Source: Planctomycetota bacterium (GTDB taxonomy: Bacteria; Planctomycetota; Phycisphaerae; Sedimentisphaerales; Anaerobacaceae). Taken from it: a stretch of DNA of 64,000 bases. Below the pieces are notes generated by a model. It saw only the letters and a program-made list of their open reading frames with translations. It was not told where the DNA came from and did not search any database. The DNA lies in NCBI GenBank assembly GCA_014384025.1, contig JACNGQ010000170.1, positions 37,441 to 101,440 on the forward strand, given 5' to 3'. A program made the translations under genes and the position numbers. Shown here piece by piece: positions 52,067-60,600 of the stretch (position 1 is the first letter of the stretch; the number at the start of each line of letters is the position of its first letter).

Positions 52067-53059
52067 CTATTCAAGAATTTTCATTGTTAAATTTTGTTTT
52101 ATTGTTATCTTCGGTTTTACGTCGATGCCCATTGGTATAGATGATTCCATCTCCATTTGGTACTGCTGATTGTATTGCTCTGTTTGTCCGGTGTCGATGT
52201 TGAAAAGCTCTTGTCCTTCGCCTTGTAAACCGAGAAGCTTATAGCCGCTTAGGAAGCCGAACGTCCCTTTCATCTGGAAGCTGCCGGAATAGGGTATCGG
52301 CCAGCTCATAGGGACCGAATCGGCTAACTTATAAGAGCTGCTTATCACGGCCTGTCGGCCTTTTTCATTAGGGCGGATTTCTTCAAGTTTATAAGTAACC
52401 TCTCTTGCCTTTCGCATGACCATAGGAGACGGTATTGATAATGTAGATTTCCAGGTTTGTCCGGCCGCTACTCCTTTGGGCGGATTTTCCAGACTGGAAA
52501 CCGAATCCCACAGGAACCACTGCGATGCGATAAAGTCGCCAATCATATCGGCCTGTTTGATTCTGCCGCCGTCGGTGTTTGTTATAAACGCTTTTTTGCC
52601 GGCTTCTTTTAGCAGCTTGTCCAATTGCGAATAGTCTTCAATTTTGCCGGTAGGCTCGACTGCGAATTTATAAGTCCTTCCGGCAAGATGCTCGGCGGCG
52701 TCTTTGTGCGATCCTTTGCTTCGCGTTACTTTAACTGATTTGCACGCTGCCTCAATAGTTGTAAGGCCGTAGGGATTTATTTCGATTGGTGTATATGTTA
52801 CGACCATTTCCAGTGACTCGGCGGACTTATCGGGGGGCTTATTATCCGATTTGGTTAGTCTTCCCGTCGGATCCCAATCGATGGTTATCTCTCTTGTGGA
52901 GACGAATTTATATTCCAGGGGCCGGCCATCCTGCCAATCCACTGTAAGGAGTGCTTTGTTTTTGGTTAATAGATTTCGTATCCCTGAACCCGGCCCGCAA
53001 CCTCCACATATAACCATAATAACAATCGTTGGTATTATCAGTGCTGTTTTCAACCTCAA
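52067..53059 (-). CDS. Lipoprotein of unknown function, related to its neighbour
   Basis: A 330-residue protein with a lipoprotein signal; the lipidated Cys is probably in CGGCGPG near 19-21. Beta-strand-rich segments follow, including AGQTWKSTLSIPSPMVMRKA near 202 and, near the end, FNIDTGQTEQYNQQY. The neighbour at 53116-54453 has counterparts (PGKTWSDIKTFSFGP and LDLASGQIEKYTEEF) at matching places, so the two share a domain. I cannot name it with certainty. It lies 20 bases before the HIT gene. Confidence 0.6.
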   Translation of the reverse strand: MRLKTALIIPTIVIMVICGGCGPGSGIRNLLTKNKALLTVDWQDGRPLEYKFVSTREITIDWDPTGRLTKSDNKPPDKSAESLEMVVTYTPIEINPYGLTTIEAACKSVKVTRSKGSHKDAAEHLAGRTYKFAVEPTGKIEDYSQLDKLLKEAGKKAFITNTDGGRIKQADMIGDFIASQWFLWDSVSSLENPPKGVAAGQTWKSTLSIPSPMVMRKAREVTYKLEEIRPNEKGRQAVISSSYKLADSVPMSWPIPYSGSFQMKGTFGFLSGYKLLGLQGEGQELFNIDTGQTEQYNQQYQMEMESSIPMGIDVKPKITIKQNLTMKILE

Positions 53060-53115
53060 TCCTTTTCTACAGGTTTATTGTTTTCAAACATTTCATGGAG
53101 TGGTCTTTAAGGGTT

Positions 53116-54453
53116 CTAATCAATTCTTTCAATGCGGTGAATGCGAGTCGCGCTCATTCGCAGCATATCAGGTTCTTTTTCTTGTTTTGTTGCCAGGGGA
53201 TCCACGGCAATCCAGTCGGACCTGAATTCTTCGGTATATTTTTCGATTTGCCCCGATGCCAAATCCAGTCTTAGCTCGCCTGTATATGTCTCAGTGTTAT
53301 CGAACAGCGACGAAAATACACCTGTCGATTGTTCTTTGTACAACTCTTTCGCTTTTGCCGCAGAAGGAACAGCGTTCATCTGAGCGACGGCGATTTGGCG
53401 GCCGTCTGTCTCGCTGATTTGCTTTATTTCATAAATTCGCTCGAATGATTTCGAGCCCATCGGACCAAAAGAAAAGGTCTTTATATCACTCCAGGTCTTT
53501 CCCGGGATTAATTGCTCATTCTTGACAGCCGGCAGTGCCGGAATGCTGTGTTGTTCGGTTATTGCCTGTATGGAAAGCAACTGTGTCGCCCTTGCATTAT
53601 TCCTTGTGCTGCCTGCTACTGCGGCCCTTGCGTCGTTTACATCAATAACGTTTGAGACCTCACCGGAGGCGGTTAGTTCTATGGTATAGCTTTGCCCGAT
53701 TAATTTGTTTAAAGGGTTATCCCGGTCTTTTTCCCGGGAGCTGTCGAAATCCAGAACGATATTGTCTTTGACTTTGGCTAAGTATTTCAGAGCATTGATA
53801 GTAATTTTTACAACGGTGCTGCCTTCGTCGTCAACACTTTGTGTTTGCCGGGTGAAGGTCAATTCGATTTTGTTACCGCTGTGACCTCCTACGAAACTCT
53901 TTGGTTTGTTTTTCAAAGGGCCTTCCCACAGAACGCCCCTTTCTCTGTCTGTTGTAACTTTATAAGTTATCCGGTCTTCCGGGGCCAGCTTCAACGCCGG
54001 TTGTACAGTAGGACTCTTGACATAAAACTCTGAATCCCAAGACTTCAGCTTTCCGTTGATAAACACGAGCTTGAATCTTTGGCCGCGGTAGACTGCCATA
54101 CTTTCGCCCGAATCTTGCGGGCGTGTTGATAATACGGCTGTGAAGAGTGCAGCCTGCTGGACCATATCCCACTGAAAATCGTCTTTGCCAAAAGGGCCGA
54201 TCAACTTCTCCACTTCCGACGGTGTTAGTCCCACATGAAGCTTAGTCCAATTCTGTTCCAAGTTCAACTGTTGATCGCGCAGCCTCTCGATTTCTGCCTG
54301 TTGTCGGGCCATCTCTTTCTGTTTGCGAGCTGCTTCCTGCGGCTTAACTTCGGTCTGGATAGTGTCTTCGGCATGGTCGGTGCATCCTGCCGCCATAAGT
54401 ATTACACAGATTATAGCTAATGCGGCAAAACCACAGGTTGTGACTTGTCTCAT
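53116..54453 (-). CDS. Lipoprotein with coiled coil, BamE-like segment and a domain shared with its neighbour
   Basis: A 445-residue protein with a lipoprotein signal (LMAAGCTD, Cys near 24). A short coiled coil follows (Glu/Gln-rich ARKQKEMARQQAEIERL, near 41-60). LHVGLTPSEVEKLIGPFG near 71 resembles the SmpA/OmlA (BamE) fold. The C-terminal two thirds are beta-rich and contain the same turn motifs as the neighbouring lipoprotein. The lipid anchor and BamE-like part suggest an outer-membrane or periplasmic role. It is divergent from ilvD. Confidence 0.6.
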   Translation of the reverse strand: MRQVTTCGFAALAIICVILMAAGCTDHAEDTIQTEVKPQEAARKQKEMARQQAEIERLRDQQLNLEQNWTKLHVGLTPSEVEKLIGPFGKDDFQWDMVQQAALFTAVLSTRPQDSGESMAVYRGQRFKLVFINGKLKSWDSEFYVKSPTVQPALKLAPEDRITYKVTTDRERGVLWEGPLKNKPKSFVGGHSGNKIELTFTRQTQSVDDEGSTVVKITINALKYLAKVKDNIVLDFDSSREKDRDNPLNKLIGQSYTIELTASGEVSNVIDVNDARAAVAGSTRNNARATQLLSIQAITEQHSIPALPAVKNEQLIPGKTWSDIKTFSFGPMGSKSFERIYEIKQISETDGRQIAVAQMNAVPSAAKAKELYKEQSTGVFSSLFDNTETYTGELRLDLASGQIEKYTEEFRSDWIAVDPLATKQEKEPDMLRMSATRIHRIERID

Positions 54454-54622
54454 TACGACTTCTCCCAGTAAATAACTGATTGTGTGGCAATTTCAAGAGC
54501 CTATTATACATTTGCTCTATTCAAAGACAACGATTTTTCTTTATTTACCGTCAAGTAGATGTTAGAATTCAACTTTTGTTTTTTTGAATTACTTTGTCAA
54601 TTGTTTTTGGAGAAACCGGATT

Positions 54623-56296
54623 ATGAAAAGTGATACAGTCAAAAAGGGTTTCCAGAGGGCCCCTCACCGAGGCCTGCTTCACGCCTGCGGCCTTAAAGAC
54701 CGCGATATCGACAAGCCGTTCATCGGCGTCGCCAACAGCTTCTGCGAAATAGTTCCGGGCCACGTTCACCTCAACAAGGTGGCAAAAATTGTTAAGGATG
54801 CTGTTCGCGAGGCGGGCGGTGCCCCTTTCGAATTTAATACGATAGCGGTCTGCGACGGCATTGCTATGGGTCATACCGGCATGAAATATTCTTTAGCCTC
54901 ACGTGAAATCATCGCTGATTCCGTCGAGACTATGGCACGGGCACACTGTTTTGACGGCCTTGTATGTATCCCCAACTGCGACAAAATCATACCCGGAATG
55001 TTGATGGCCGCTGTAAGACTGAACATTCCGACGATTTTTGTCTCCGGGGGGCCTATGGCTGCCGGCAAAACAAAAGATGGAGAGACGATTGACCTTATCA
55101 GCATATTCGAGGGCGTTGCCGAGTTCAACGCCGGCAAAATTGATGAAAGCCGGCTCAAAGAGCTTGAAGAAACCGCCTGTCCGGGTGAGGGAAGCTGCTC
55201 GGGAATGTTTACCGCCAACTCGATGAATTGTCTTTGTGAGGGTATAGGAATGGCGCTGCCCGGCAATGGAACAATTCTGGCCGTTGATCCCAAACGCGAA
55301 CAGCTTTATAAAGCAGCGGGCAAGCAGATTGTTACCCTTATAGAAAATGACATAAAACCGCTGGATATAATCACCGAAAAATCATTAGACAACGCCTTTG
55401 TTCTGGATATGGCGATGGGCGGCTCGACCAATACCGTCCTGCACGCACTGGCACTTGCCAATGAAGCGGGCATAAAGTACGACCTGGAGCGCATTAACGC
55501 AATCTCCGCCAAATGCCCCAATATCTGTAAGGTATCTCCGTCGAGCAAATATCACATAGAGGATGTTGACGCCGCCGGTGGTATAAGTGCGATACTAAAA
55601 GAAATCAGTAAGCTTCCGAATCTACTTAATACGGATTGCATGACGGCAACTACCTCCACGCTTGGAGAGAATATAGCGGATGCTGAGATTAAAGATGCCG
55701 AGGTTATCCGTTCGCTCGATAACGCATACTCAAAGACGGGCGGGCTGGCTATTCTAAAAGGCAATCTTGCCCCCAGAGGCTGCGTTGTCAAGGCCGCCGG
55801 CGTTGCACCTGACATGCTGACACATACAGGTCCTGCGGTTATCTTCGAAAGCCAGGAGGAGGCCTGCGACGGTATCCTTGCCGGTAAGGTAAAGGAAGGC
55901 GATGTCGTGGTAATTCGCTGCGAGGGCCCGAAGGGCGGCCCGGGTATGCAGGAAATGCTGAGCCCCACAAGCTATATTATGGGGGCGGGTTTGGGTGAAT
56001 CCGTTGCCCTTATTACGGACGGCCGTTTCAGCGGCGGAACAAGAGGCGCCTGTATCGGCCATATCAGCCCGGAAGCGGCCGTAGGCGGGCCTATCGGATT
56101 ACTGAAAGACGGTGACATAATTGAAATCGACATTCCCGGTAACCGGTTGAACGTAAAGCTCTCCGATGACGAATTGGCCGAACGTAAAAAGGCCTGGACG
56201 CCGCCCGCTCCAAAGATAACCAAAGGCTGCCTTGCAAAATACGCCTCAATGGCCACCAGCGCCGACACCGGCGCCGTCCTGAAGTGGAAGATTTAG
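54623..56296 (+). CDS. ilvD: Dihydroxy-acid dehydratase
   Basis: A 557-residue Fe-S dehydratase in valine, isoleucine and leucine synthesis. The ATG at 54623 has GGAG ten bases upstream; an in-frame start at 54584 has none. [12 protein letters not shown] (Cys119) and [16 protein letters not shown] near 185 hold two cluster cysteines. The VPGHVHL region near 44 lacks the extra Cys of the [2Fe-2S] type and matches the E. coli [4Fe-4S] type, so the cluster is probably [4Fe-4S]. The last 110 bases of the gene are repeated at 56972-57081 beyond a toxin-antitoxin pair. Confidence 0.92.
   Translation: MKSDTVKKGFQRAPHRGLLHACGLKDRDIDKPFIGVANSFCEIVPGHVHLNKVAKIVKDAVREAGGAPFEFNTIAVCDGIAMGHTGMKYSLASREIIADSVETMARAHCFDGLVCIPNCDKIIPGMLMAAVRLNIPTIFVSGGPMAAGKTKDGETIDLISIFEGVAEFNAGKIDESRLKELEETACPGEGSCSGMFTANSMNCLCEGIGMALPGNGTILAVDPKREQLYKAAGKQIVTLIENDIKPLDIITEKSLDNAFVLDMAMGGSTNTVLHALALANEAGIKYDLERINAISAKCPNICKVSPSSKYHIEDVDAAGGISAILKEISKLPNLLNTDCMTATTSTLGENIADAEIKDAEVIRSLDNAYSKTGGLAILKGNLAPRGCVVKAAGVAPDMLTHTGPAVIFESQEEACDGILAGKVKEGDVVVIRCEGPKGGPGMQEMLSPTSYIMGAGLGESVALITDGRFSGGTRGACIGHISPEAAVGGPIGLLKDGDIIEIDIPGNRLNVKLSDDELAERKKAWTPPAPKITKGCLAKYASMATSADTGAVLKWKI
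56177..56287 (+). repeat. Direct repeat copy 1: 3' end of ilvD
   Basis: This is the original, in-frame copy, with the ilvD end encoded through TGAVLKWKI. It matches 56972-57081 at roughly 90 percent of positions; copy 2 has a one-base deletion and several substitutions. The two copies enclose the DUF433/DUF5615 pair. Confidence 0.85.
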
Positions 56297-56380
56297 ACTT
56301 AGTCAGGAGTGAAATTCTACTGGCATTGTTCGCACAAGTTTGTATAATAGTATAGATGATTACTCTCGAGATTAAATACG

Positions 56381-56602
56381 ATGAATGAACGAATTATAAT
56401 CGATGCGAACATCTGTCATGGACAAGCCTGCGTGAAAGGTACGCGCATACCTGTTCATCAGATTATCCATATGCTGGCAAATGGGGACACAATCGAAGAG
56501 CTTCTGAAAGAATATCCCTCTCTTACACGTGATGACATTTTAGCCTGTCTGGATTACGCCGCCTCTCTGGCTGAGGAGCAGGTTACACCTATAGGCGGAT
56601 AA
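56381..56602 (+). CDS. DUF433 antitoxin
   Basis: A 73-residue protein of the DUF433 (VapB-like) family: HGQACVKGTRIPVHQIIHML near 14, then EELLKEYPSLTRDDILACLD. This small winged-helix protein usually pairs with a DUF5615 PIN-like toxin, as here, ten bases downstream. It probably represses its own promoter and neutralises the toxin. It lies 85 bases after ilvD, between the two copies of the ilvD 3' end. Confidence 0.85.
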   Translation: MNERIIIDANICHGQACVKGTRIPVHQIIHMLANGDTIEELLKEYPSLTRDDILACLDYAASLAEEQVTPIGG

Positions 56603-56612
56603 AGAATAAGAA

Positions 56613-56966
56613 ATGGATATACTTGTAGATGAGAATATTCCTCTGGCGAGTGTTGAGCAGCTACAGCAGATGGGCCACAATGTGCTTGATATCCGGGGTA
56701 CGTCTGACGAAGGTATGCCGGATGAGTTTCTTTGGAGTACGGCCCGTCAGGAAAAACGATTGCTGATTACAACGGACAGGGGTTTCGCGCATTATCGTGA
56801 CATGAAGCATCACGGCCTGCTGATTGTGGCTCTGCGCAGGCCAAATCGTCTCAAAATCAACGAACGTGTCATCAAGGCCATAAAAACGTTTTCTCCTGAG
56901 CAATGGCCGGGTCTGCTGGTTATAATGCGTGATAAGACTATGAGCACTTGGCGCCGGGGTGAATAG
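56613..56966 (+). CDS. DUF5615 PIN-like toxin
   Basis: A 117-residue Mut7-C/PIN-like protein. MDILVDENIP supplies the first acidic residues (Asp6, Glu7), TSDEGMPDEFL the middle ones and LLITTDRGF the third. Such proteins are predicted RNA-cleaving toxins. The gene starts ten bases after the DUF433 antitoxin, a classic antitoxin-toxin order. Its stop lies five bases before the second copy of the ilvD 3' end. Confidence 0.85.
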   Translation: MDILVDENIPLASVEQLQQMGHNVLDIRGTSDEGMPDEFLWSTARQEKRLLITTDRGFAHYRDMKHHGLLIVALRRPNRLKINERVIKAIKTFSPEQWPGLLVIMRDKTMSTWRRGE

Positions 56967-56971
56967 AAACC

Positions 56972-57081
56972 GCCGAACGTAAAAAGGCCTGGACGCCGCC
57001 CGCTCAGCGGATAACCAAAGGCTGCCTGCAAAATACGCCTCAATGGCTACCAGCGCCGACACCGGCGCGGTCTTGAAATGG
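56972..57081 (+). repeat. Direct repeat copy 2: duplicated 3' end of ilvD
   Basis: A degenerate copy of 56177-56287. It begins GCCGAACGTAAAAAGGCCTG and ends GAAATGG. A four-base block (CAAA in copy 1, AGCG here), a one-base deletion and single substitutions break the ilvD frame, so it is not coding. Confidence 0.85.
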
Positions 57082-57134
57082 TAGAGAAAATATGGAGAAG
57101 AGAATGTAGGTTTTGCAAGCTGGAAAGACAAGAA

Positions 57135-57956
57135 ATGACTACTATGAGTTTTGTACTTGATAAAAATGTTTTTATTGGTACTAACCAACAAGAACTTTGT
57201 AAATTTGTCGGATCAAATACTGTTATTCTTCCGGAAACGCTTTTTTACGAGTGTTATACCAGCAATGAACTTTCTGATAAAAAGTTTTTTAAGCGACTTT
57301 ATCAATTGCTTAAGGGTGGTGCTTACGTTACCTATCAGCTAATGCAAATTATTCGAGATGAGGGAGAAAATTTGTCTCCATGTTCCTGTATCATTGACTA
57401 TTCCGAAACAGACAACCTTCGTACGAGAGGTTTTATAGAAGAAAAAACTGTTGGTAAAGCAGAAATTGATGAAAAGAAGAAAGACCGGTCAAAAATGGCA
57501 ATATCCATCAAGAAGCTTGCTTCAACAATATTTCAGAAATTAGAATCTGATGATCCTGATTGCTTGAGGGAAATGCGCCGTTTACAAATGAACAGAAAAG
57601 AGCGATTTCGCAAATGGATTGAAATTGCTGACCAGAATGACATTCATGATTTAGCGACTAAAAGTTTCCGTAAGCATGTAGCGGCCCCAAAAAGGTTTTG
57701 TTTATCAACGGATTGGTTAAGTTGGCACAATATGAGGTTAATGTATACTTTCGCTTTAGAATATTCTTATTTGGGGATAACGGGTTACTGTCCGAAAGAC
57801 GAGAATGCTGAACGTGACTTAATGGATATTGAATATCTCACATTTTTGGCGAAATCCGATGGTTTGCTAGCCGGCGACAAAAAACTTGGTTATCTTGCCA
57901 AGGCTACATTTCCAAATAAGAAAGTTTATTCAAGCGTCCAGGATGTCAGTGGTTAA
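57135..57956 (+). CDS. PIN-like protein, possible large toxin
   Basis: A 273-residue protein from the ATG at 57135; an in-frame ATG at 57078 lies in the duplicated ilvD end and is unlikely. Four acidic residues fit a PIN-like active site: SFVLDKNVFI (Asp9), LFYE (Glu39), MDIEYLTF (Asp231) and LLAGDKKLG (Asp248). The centre is a basic, helical insertion (residues 110-190) larger than in standard PIN toxins. The gene is AT-rich and has no visible antitoxin partner. I do not recognise a named family. Confidence 0.55.
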   Translation: MTTMSFVLDKNVFIGTNQQELCKFVGSNTVILPETLFYECYTSNELSDKKFFKRLYQLLKGGAYVTYQLMQIIRDEGENLSPCSCIIDYSETDNLRTRGFIEEKTVGKAEIDEKKKDRSKMAISIKKLASTIFQKLESDDPDCLREMRRLQMNRKERFRKWIEIADQNDIHDLATKSFRKHVAAPKRFCLSTDWLSWHNMRLMYTFALEYSYLGITGYCPKDENAERDLMDIEYLTFLAKSDGLLAGDKKLGYLAKATFPNKKVYSSVQDVSG

Positions 57957-58076
57957 TAGCAAGGTACTATATTGTAGAGCTGGTCTGCATTTTGAATGTT
58001 CATAGTAGGGCGGTTGCTATAACAAGCGGATTTGTGTATAATTAAAGTAATCAGACAGAATGCTCAGGACTACATT

Positions 58077-58394
58077 ATGGAAATAGAACTGATACTTAAA
58101 GATTTCAAACGGCAGATATCCGAGCTTTATGGGCAGCGGCTTAAAAAAGTCGTGCTCTATGGCTCTTATGCAAGAGGTCAGGCCAATGATGAACATTCGG
58201 ACATCGATCTGGCCGTTGTGCTGGCAGGGGCGGTTGATCCCTGCAAAGAGATCGACCGAATGGCCGATATATTTACAGATTTGAATCTCGAGCATAATGT
58301 TCTGATAGCGGTATATCCGGTCTCCGAGAGTAATTTCGATAAAATCGAAAGTCCCTTTCTTATCAATGTCCGTAAGGAAGGTATAACCGTATGA
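58077..58394 (+). CDS. MNT-type nucleotidyltransferase (antitoxin of MNT/HEPN pair)
   Basis: A 105-residue minimal nucleotidyltransferase. The ATG at 58077 starts just before the fold; an upstream ATG at 58032 lacks support. VVLYGSYARGQANDEHSDID (residues about 24-43) is the GSxxxG...DxD active site, followed by LAVVLAG. In MNT/HEPN modules this enzyme AMPylates the HEPN toxin and silences it. The stop overlaps the HEPN start by four bases (ATGA). Confidence 0.85.
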   Translation: MEIELILKDFKRQISELYGQRLKKVVLYGSYARGQANDEHSDIDLAVVLAGAVDPCKEIDRMADIFTDLNLEHNVLIAVYPVSESNFDKIESPFLINVRKEGITV

Positions 58395-58780
58395 GCCAGA
58401 TTGAAGCGCTTATCGAAAAAGCCCGCAGATATTTGAGAAGTGCGGAGTTATTGATTCAGGATGGTGATTATGACTCTGCTGTTTCGCGGTCATATTATGC
58501 GATGTTTTATTCGGCAGAGGCGGCGCTGCTTAAAAAGAAAATGACTTTTACTTCACACAAAGCTGTCATTTCTGCTTTTGGTCGGTATTTTGTGAAAACA
58601 GGGATTTTTGAAAAACGGCTGGGTAGAGACCTGAATATTGTTTTTGACGAGAGACAATTAGGTGACTATGAGTCTAACTTTTCAATATCAGAAGACAATG
58701 CCCGCCATACGTTGGAAAGTGCCCGAGGATTTGTAGACGAAGTTGCAGAGTGGCTGAAATCAGCTTTGTCGGATGATTGA
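58391..58780 (+). CDS. HEPN-domain protein (toxin of MNT/HEPN pair)
   Basis: A 129-residue all-helical HEPN protein. SRSYYAMFYSAEAALLKKK near 32 carries the conserved Tyr pair seen in MNT-linked HEPN toxins, a target for AMPylation. The full RxxxxH RNase motif is not evident, so catalysis is uncertain. Its stop overlaps the following cysteine-cluster gene, which suggests that gene is translated with the pair. Confidence 0.8.
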   Translation: MSQIEALIEKARRYLRSAELLIQDGDYDSAVSRSYYAMFYSAEAALLKKKMTFTSHKAVISAFGRYFVKTGIFEKRLGRDLNIVFDERQLGDYESNFSISEDNARHTLESARGFVDEVAEWLKSALSDD

Positions 58781-59249
58781 TGGTAATAGTATGCCGTGGT
58801 ATGTTGCAGGATTGCATTTTGAATGCATACAATGCGGGCGTTGCTGCTCCGGGCCGGTGGAAGGTTATATCTGGGTTACGAAGCCGGAGATTGAGTTCAT
58901 AGCGGAATTTCTGAAAATGACAAAAGGCGAGCTGCGCCGAAAGTATCTCAGGCGTGTGAGCCTGCGAACAACGATTATCGAACATCGTACAACCAAGGAT
59001 TGTATTTTTCTGCAAAACATAGAAGGCGAAAGAAGATGTATTATTTACCCCGTCCGCCCGAGCCAGTGCAGGACGTGGCCTTTTTGGTCTGACAATATAT
59101 CCAGACCTGACGCCTGGAATAAAGCGGCGGAAAAATGTCCCGGTATTAACAGAGGCAAAATTTATACCTGCGAAGAAATAGAAAAAATCAAAAGGAACAA
59201 AAAATGGTGGCAGGATACGGGGCAAACAAAGGGCTCGATAAAAAAGTAG
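58773..59249 (+). CDS. YkgJ-like cysteine-cluster protein, first copy
   Basis: A 158-residue protein with FECIQCGRCCSGP near 16, and further cysteines in CIFLQN, RPSQCRTWPFW and EKCPG. These form a zinc or Fe-S site in the CxxCxxCC family (UPF0153/YkgJ). The start overlaps the HEPN stop by eight bases; an ATG at 58791 is an alternative. The function of the family is unknown. The second copy starts inside this gene's end. Confidence 0.8.
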   Translation: MIDGNSMPWYVAGLHFECIQCGRCCSGPVEGYIWVTKPEIEFIAEFLKMTKGELRRKYLRRVSLRTTIIEHRTTKDCIFLQNIEGERRCIIYPVRPSQCRTWPFWSDNISRPDAWNKAAEKCPGINRGKIYTCEEIEKIKRNKKWWQDTGQTKGSIKK

Positions 59250-59644
59250 CTGAAATATACGGCTGGCTGGCTGGGCAAATCCGCGAACATAATAAGCTAA
59301 CAGGCCAATGCAGGGCTTGTGGTAAATGTTGTGATTTCGACGGCTTCGACCACCGCCTTTTTATTACGGGGCCGGAATTGATGTACCTGACTGCAAATCT
59401 CGGCGACGAAAATGTAATGCCGATGACGACAAGCCGATGCCCTTACAACATCGAAGGCAAATGCACAGTCTATGAATACCGTTTCGCCGCCTGTAGAATC
59501 TTTTGTTGCAGCGCCGATGCGAATTTCCAGAGCGAATTGAGCGAGACAGTTCTAAAAAAACTTAAATCCCTCTGTGAAGAGTTCCAAATTCCCTATCGTT
59601 ACAACGACCTTGCCTTTGCATTAAACGCCTTTGTGGACGGCTAA
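59204..59644 (+). CDS. YkgJ-like cysteine-cluster protein, second copy
   Basis: A 146-residue relative of the preceding protein, with CRACGKCCDFDGFDHRLFI near 36, RCPYNIEGKCTVYEYRFAAC near 82 and a following CC. Its first 46 bases overlap the previous gene in another frame, an unusually long overlap, so translation is probably coupled. Its stop meets the convergent FtsQ-like gene (four-base overlap). Confidence 0.75.
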   Translation: MVAGYGANKGLDKKVAEIYGWLAGQIREHNKLTGQCRACGKCCDFDGFDHRLFITGPELMYLTANLGDENVMPMTTSRCPYNIEGKCTVYEYRFAACRIFCCSADANFQSELSETVLKKLKSLCEEFQIPYRYNDLAFALNAFVDG

Positions 59645-60585
59645 TACTTGTCAATCGGCTGCGGGATGTCGTCCTGCGGGTCACATAGATTGATGTATTT
59701 TACGCCACCTGAGAGTGTACCGTACTCTTTGTAATAGCTGTATAGCTTCGCTATTTTCTGCTCGTCGGTTGATTCCAGATAGCGCTGCCACTCGCCTATC
59801 TTAGCTCCCCACATAATTTTGGTATTATCCTTTGAATAAAGAATGATATGTGGAAGCTTGCGGTTTTTTCGGCCGTCAAAATTACTCATGTCGAGCCTGT
59901 TGATTTCGCTGAGTAATGGTTTTTGAGTTGTTTCAATTCTGTCGCGTCGTTCGAGCCGGTCTAACAGAGTAATAGCCGCCGCGAGGTCATCGCCTTCCCA
60001 GACCTCGCCCAACTGCGGGATATTTCTCCCCGCCGACAATCCCGTTATCTCAACTATCGACAGATTCGGCATTTCCACAAAATCGAGCGTCACCTGTTCG
60101 GCATCCACGTAAAAGCTGCGCTTGCCCGACTTAATCAGTCCCATGGGTCTTCGCCAGCGCCCTTCAATGAGCAGCGCATTGTGCGTGGTCCGCACTTTTA
60201 CGTTATCCAGCCACGCAAACCGCCTGTCAATATTCTGCTGCACCAGGGCTGCGGCATTTTCATCGATTCTTAAATCCTCTAAATCACTTATGGCCGCTGT
60301 CAGGGCCTTTTGCTTTAGTTCGTCGTTCACCCAGGCCGGGACATCCACTAATTCCAGCTCAACCTCACCTTCCATGGGGGGGGTGGTTTCTTTTCTATAT
60401 CTATCTAAATATAGCAGACCGATGGCTGTCCCGCCCAAAACACATACCATTAATGAAATCTTAAAAGAGCTTATCAAACTCGCGAAGAGCCGGATGCGTT
60501 GTTTTGTCTTCTTCCCTTTTGAGGTGCCGGACTTCAATGATATTCGTTGAGACTTGCTTTTTGTTTTTTTCCTTCTGGCCGCCAT
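59641..60585 (-). CDS. ftsQ: FtsQ/DivIB-like cell division protein
   Basis: A 314-residue protein. A Lys/Arg-rich cytoplasmic N terminus (residues 1-35) is followed by one membrane helix (about 42-60) and an external domain. The segment near 85-150, AAISDLEDLRIDENAAALVQ and later WLDNVKVRTTHNALLIEGRW, resembles the POTRA and beta region of FtsQ. The sequence is poorly conserved, as is usual for FtsQ. The assignment leans on its place after murC-murB-ddl, the standard division-wall order. Confidence 0.65.
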   Translation of the reverse strand: MAARRKKTKSKSQRISLKSGTSKGKKTKQRIRLFASLISSFKISLMVCVLGGTAIGLLYLDRYRKETTPPMEGEVELELVDVPAWVNDELKQKALTAAISDLEDLRIDENAAALVQQNIDRRFAWLDNVKVRTTHNALLIEGRWRRPMGLIKSGKRSFYVDAEQVTLDFVEMPNLSIVEITGLSAGRNIPQLGEVWEGDDLAAAITLLDRLERRDRIETTQKPLLSEINRLDMSNFDGRKNRKLPHIILYSKDNTKIMWGAKIGEWQRYLESTDEQKIAKLYSYYKEYGTLSGGVKYINLCDPQDDIPQPIDKY

Positions 60586-60600
60586 AATATCGAATCACGC

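Noticed and set aside
57078..57134. A 19-residue upstream extension of the PIN-like protein
   Set aside because: Its ATG lies in the end of the duplicated ilvD sequence; the ATG at 57135 has a ribosome-binding sequence and starts the fold.
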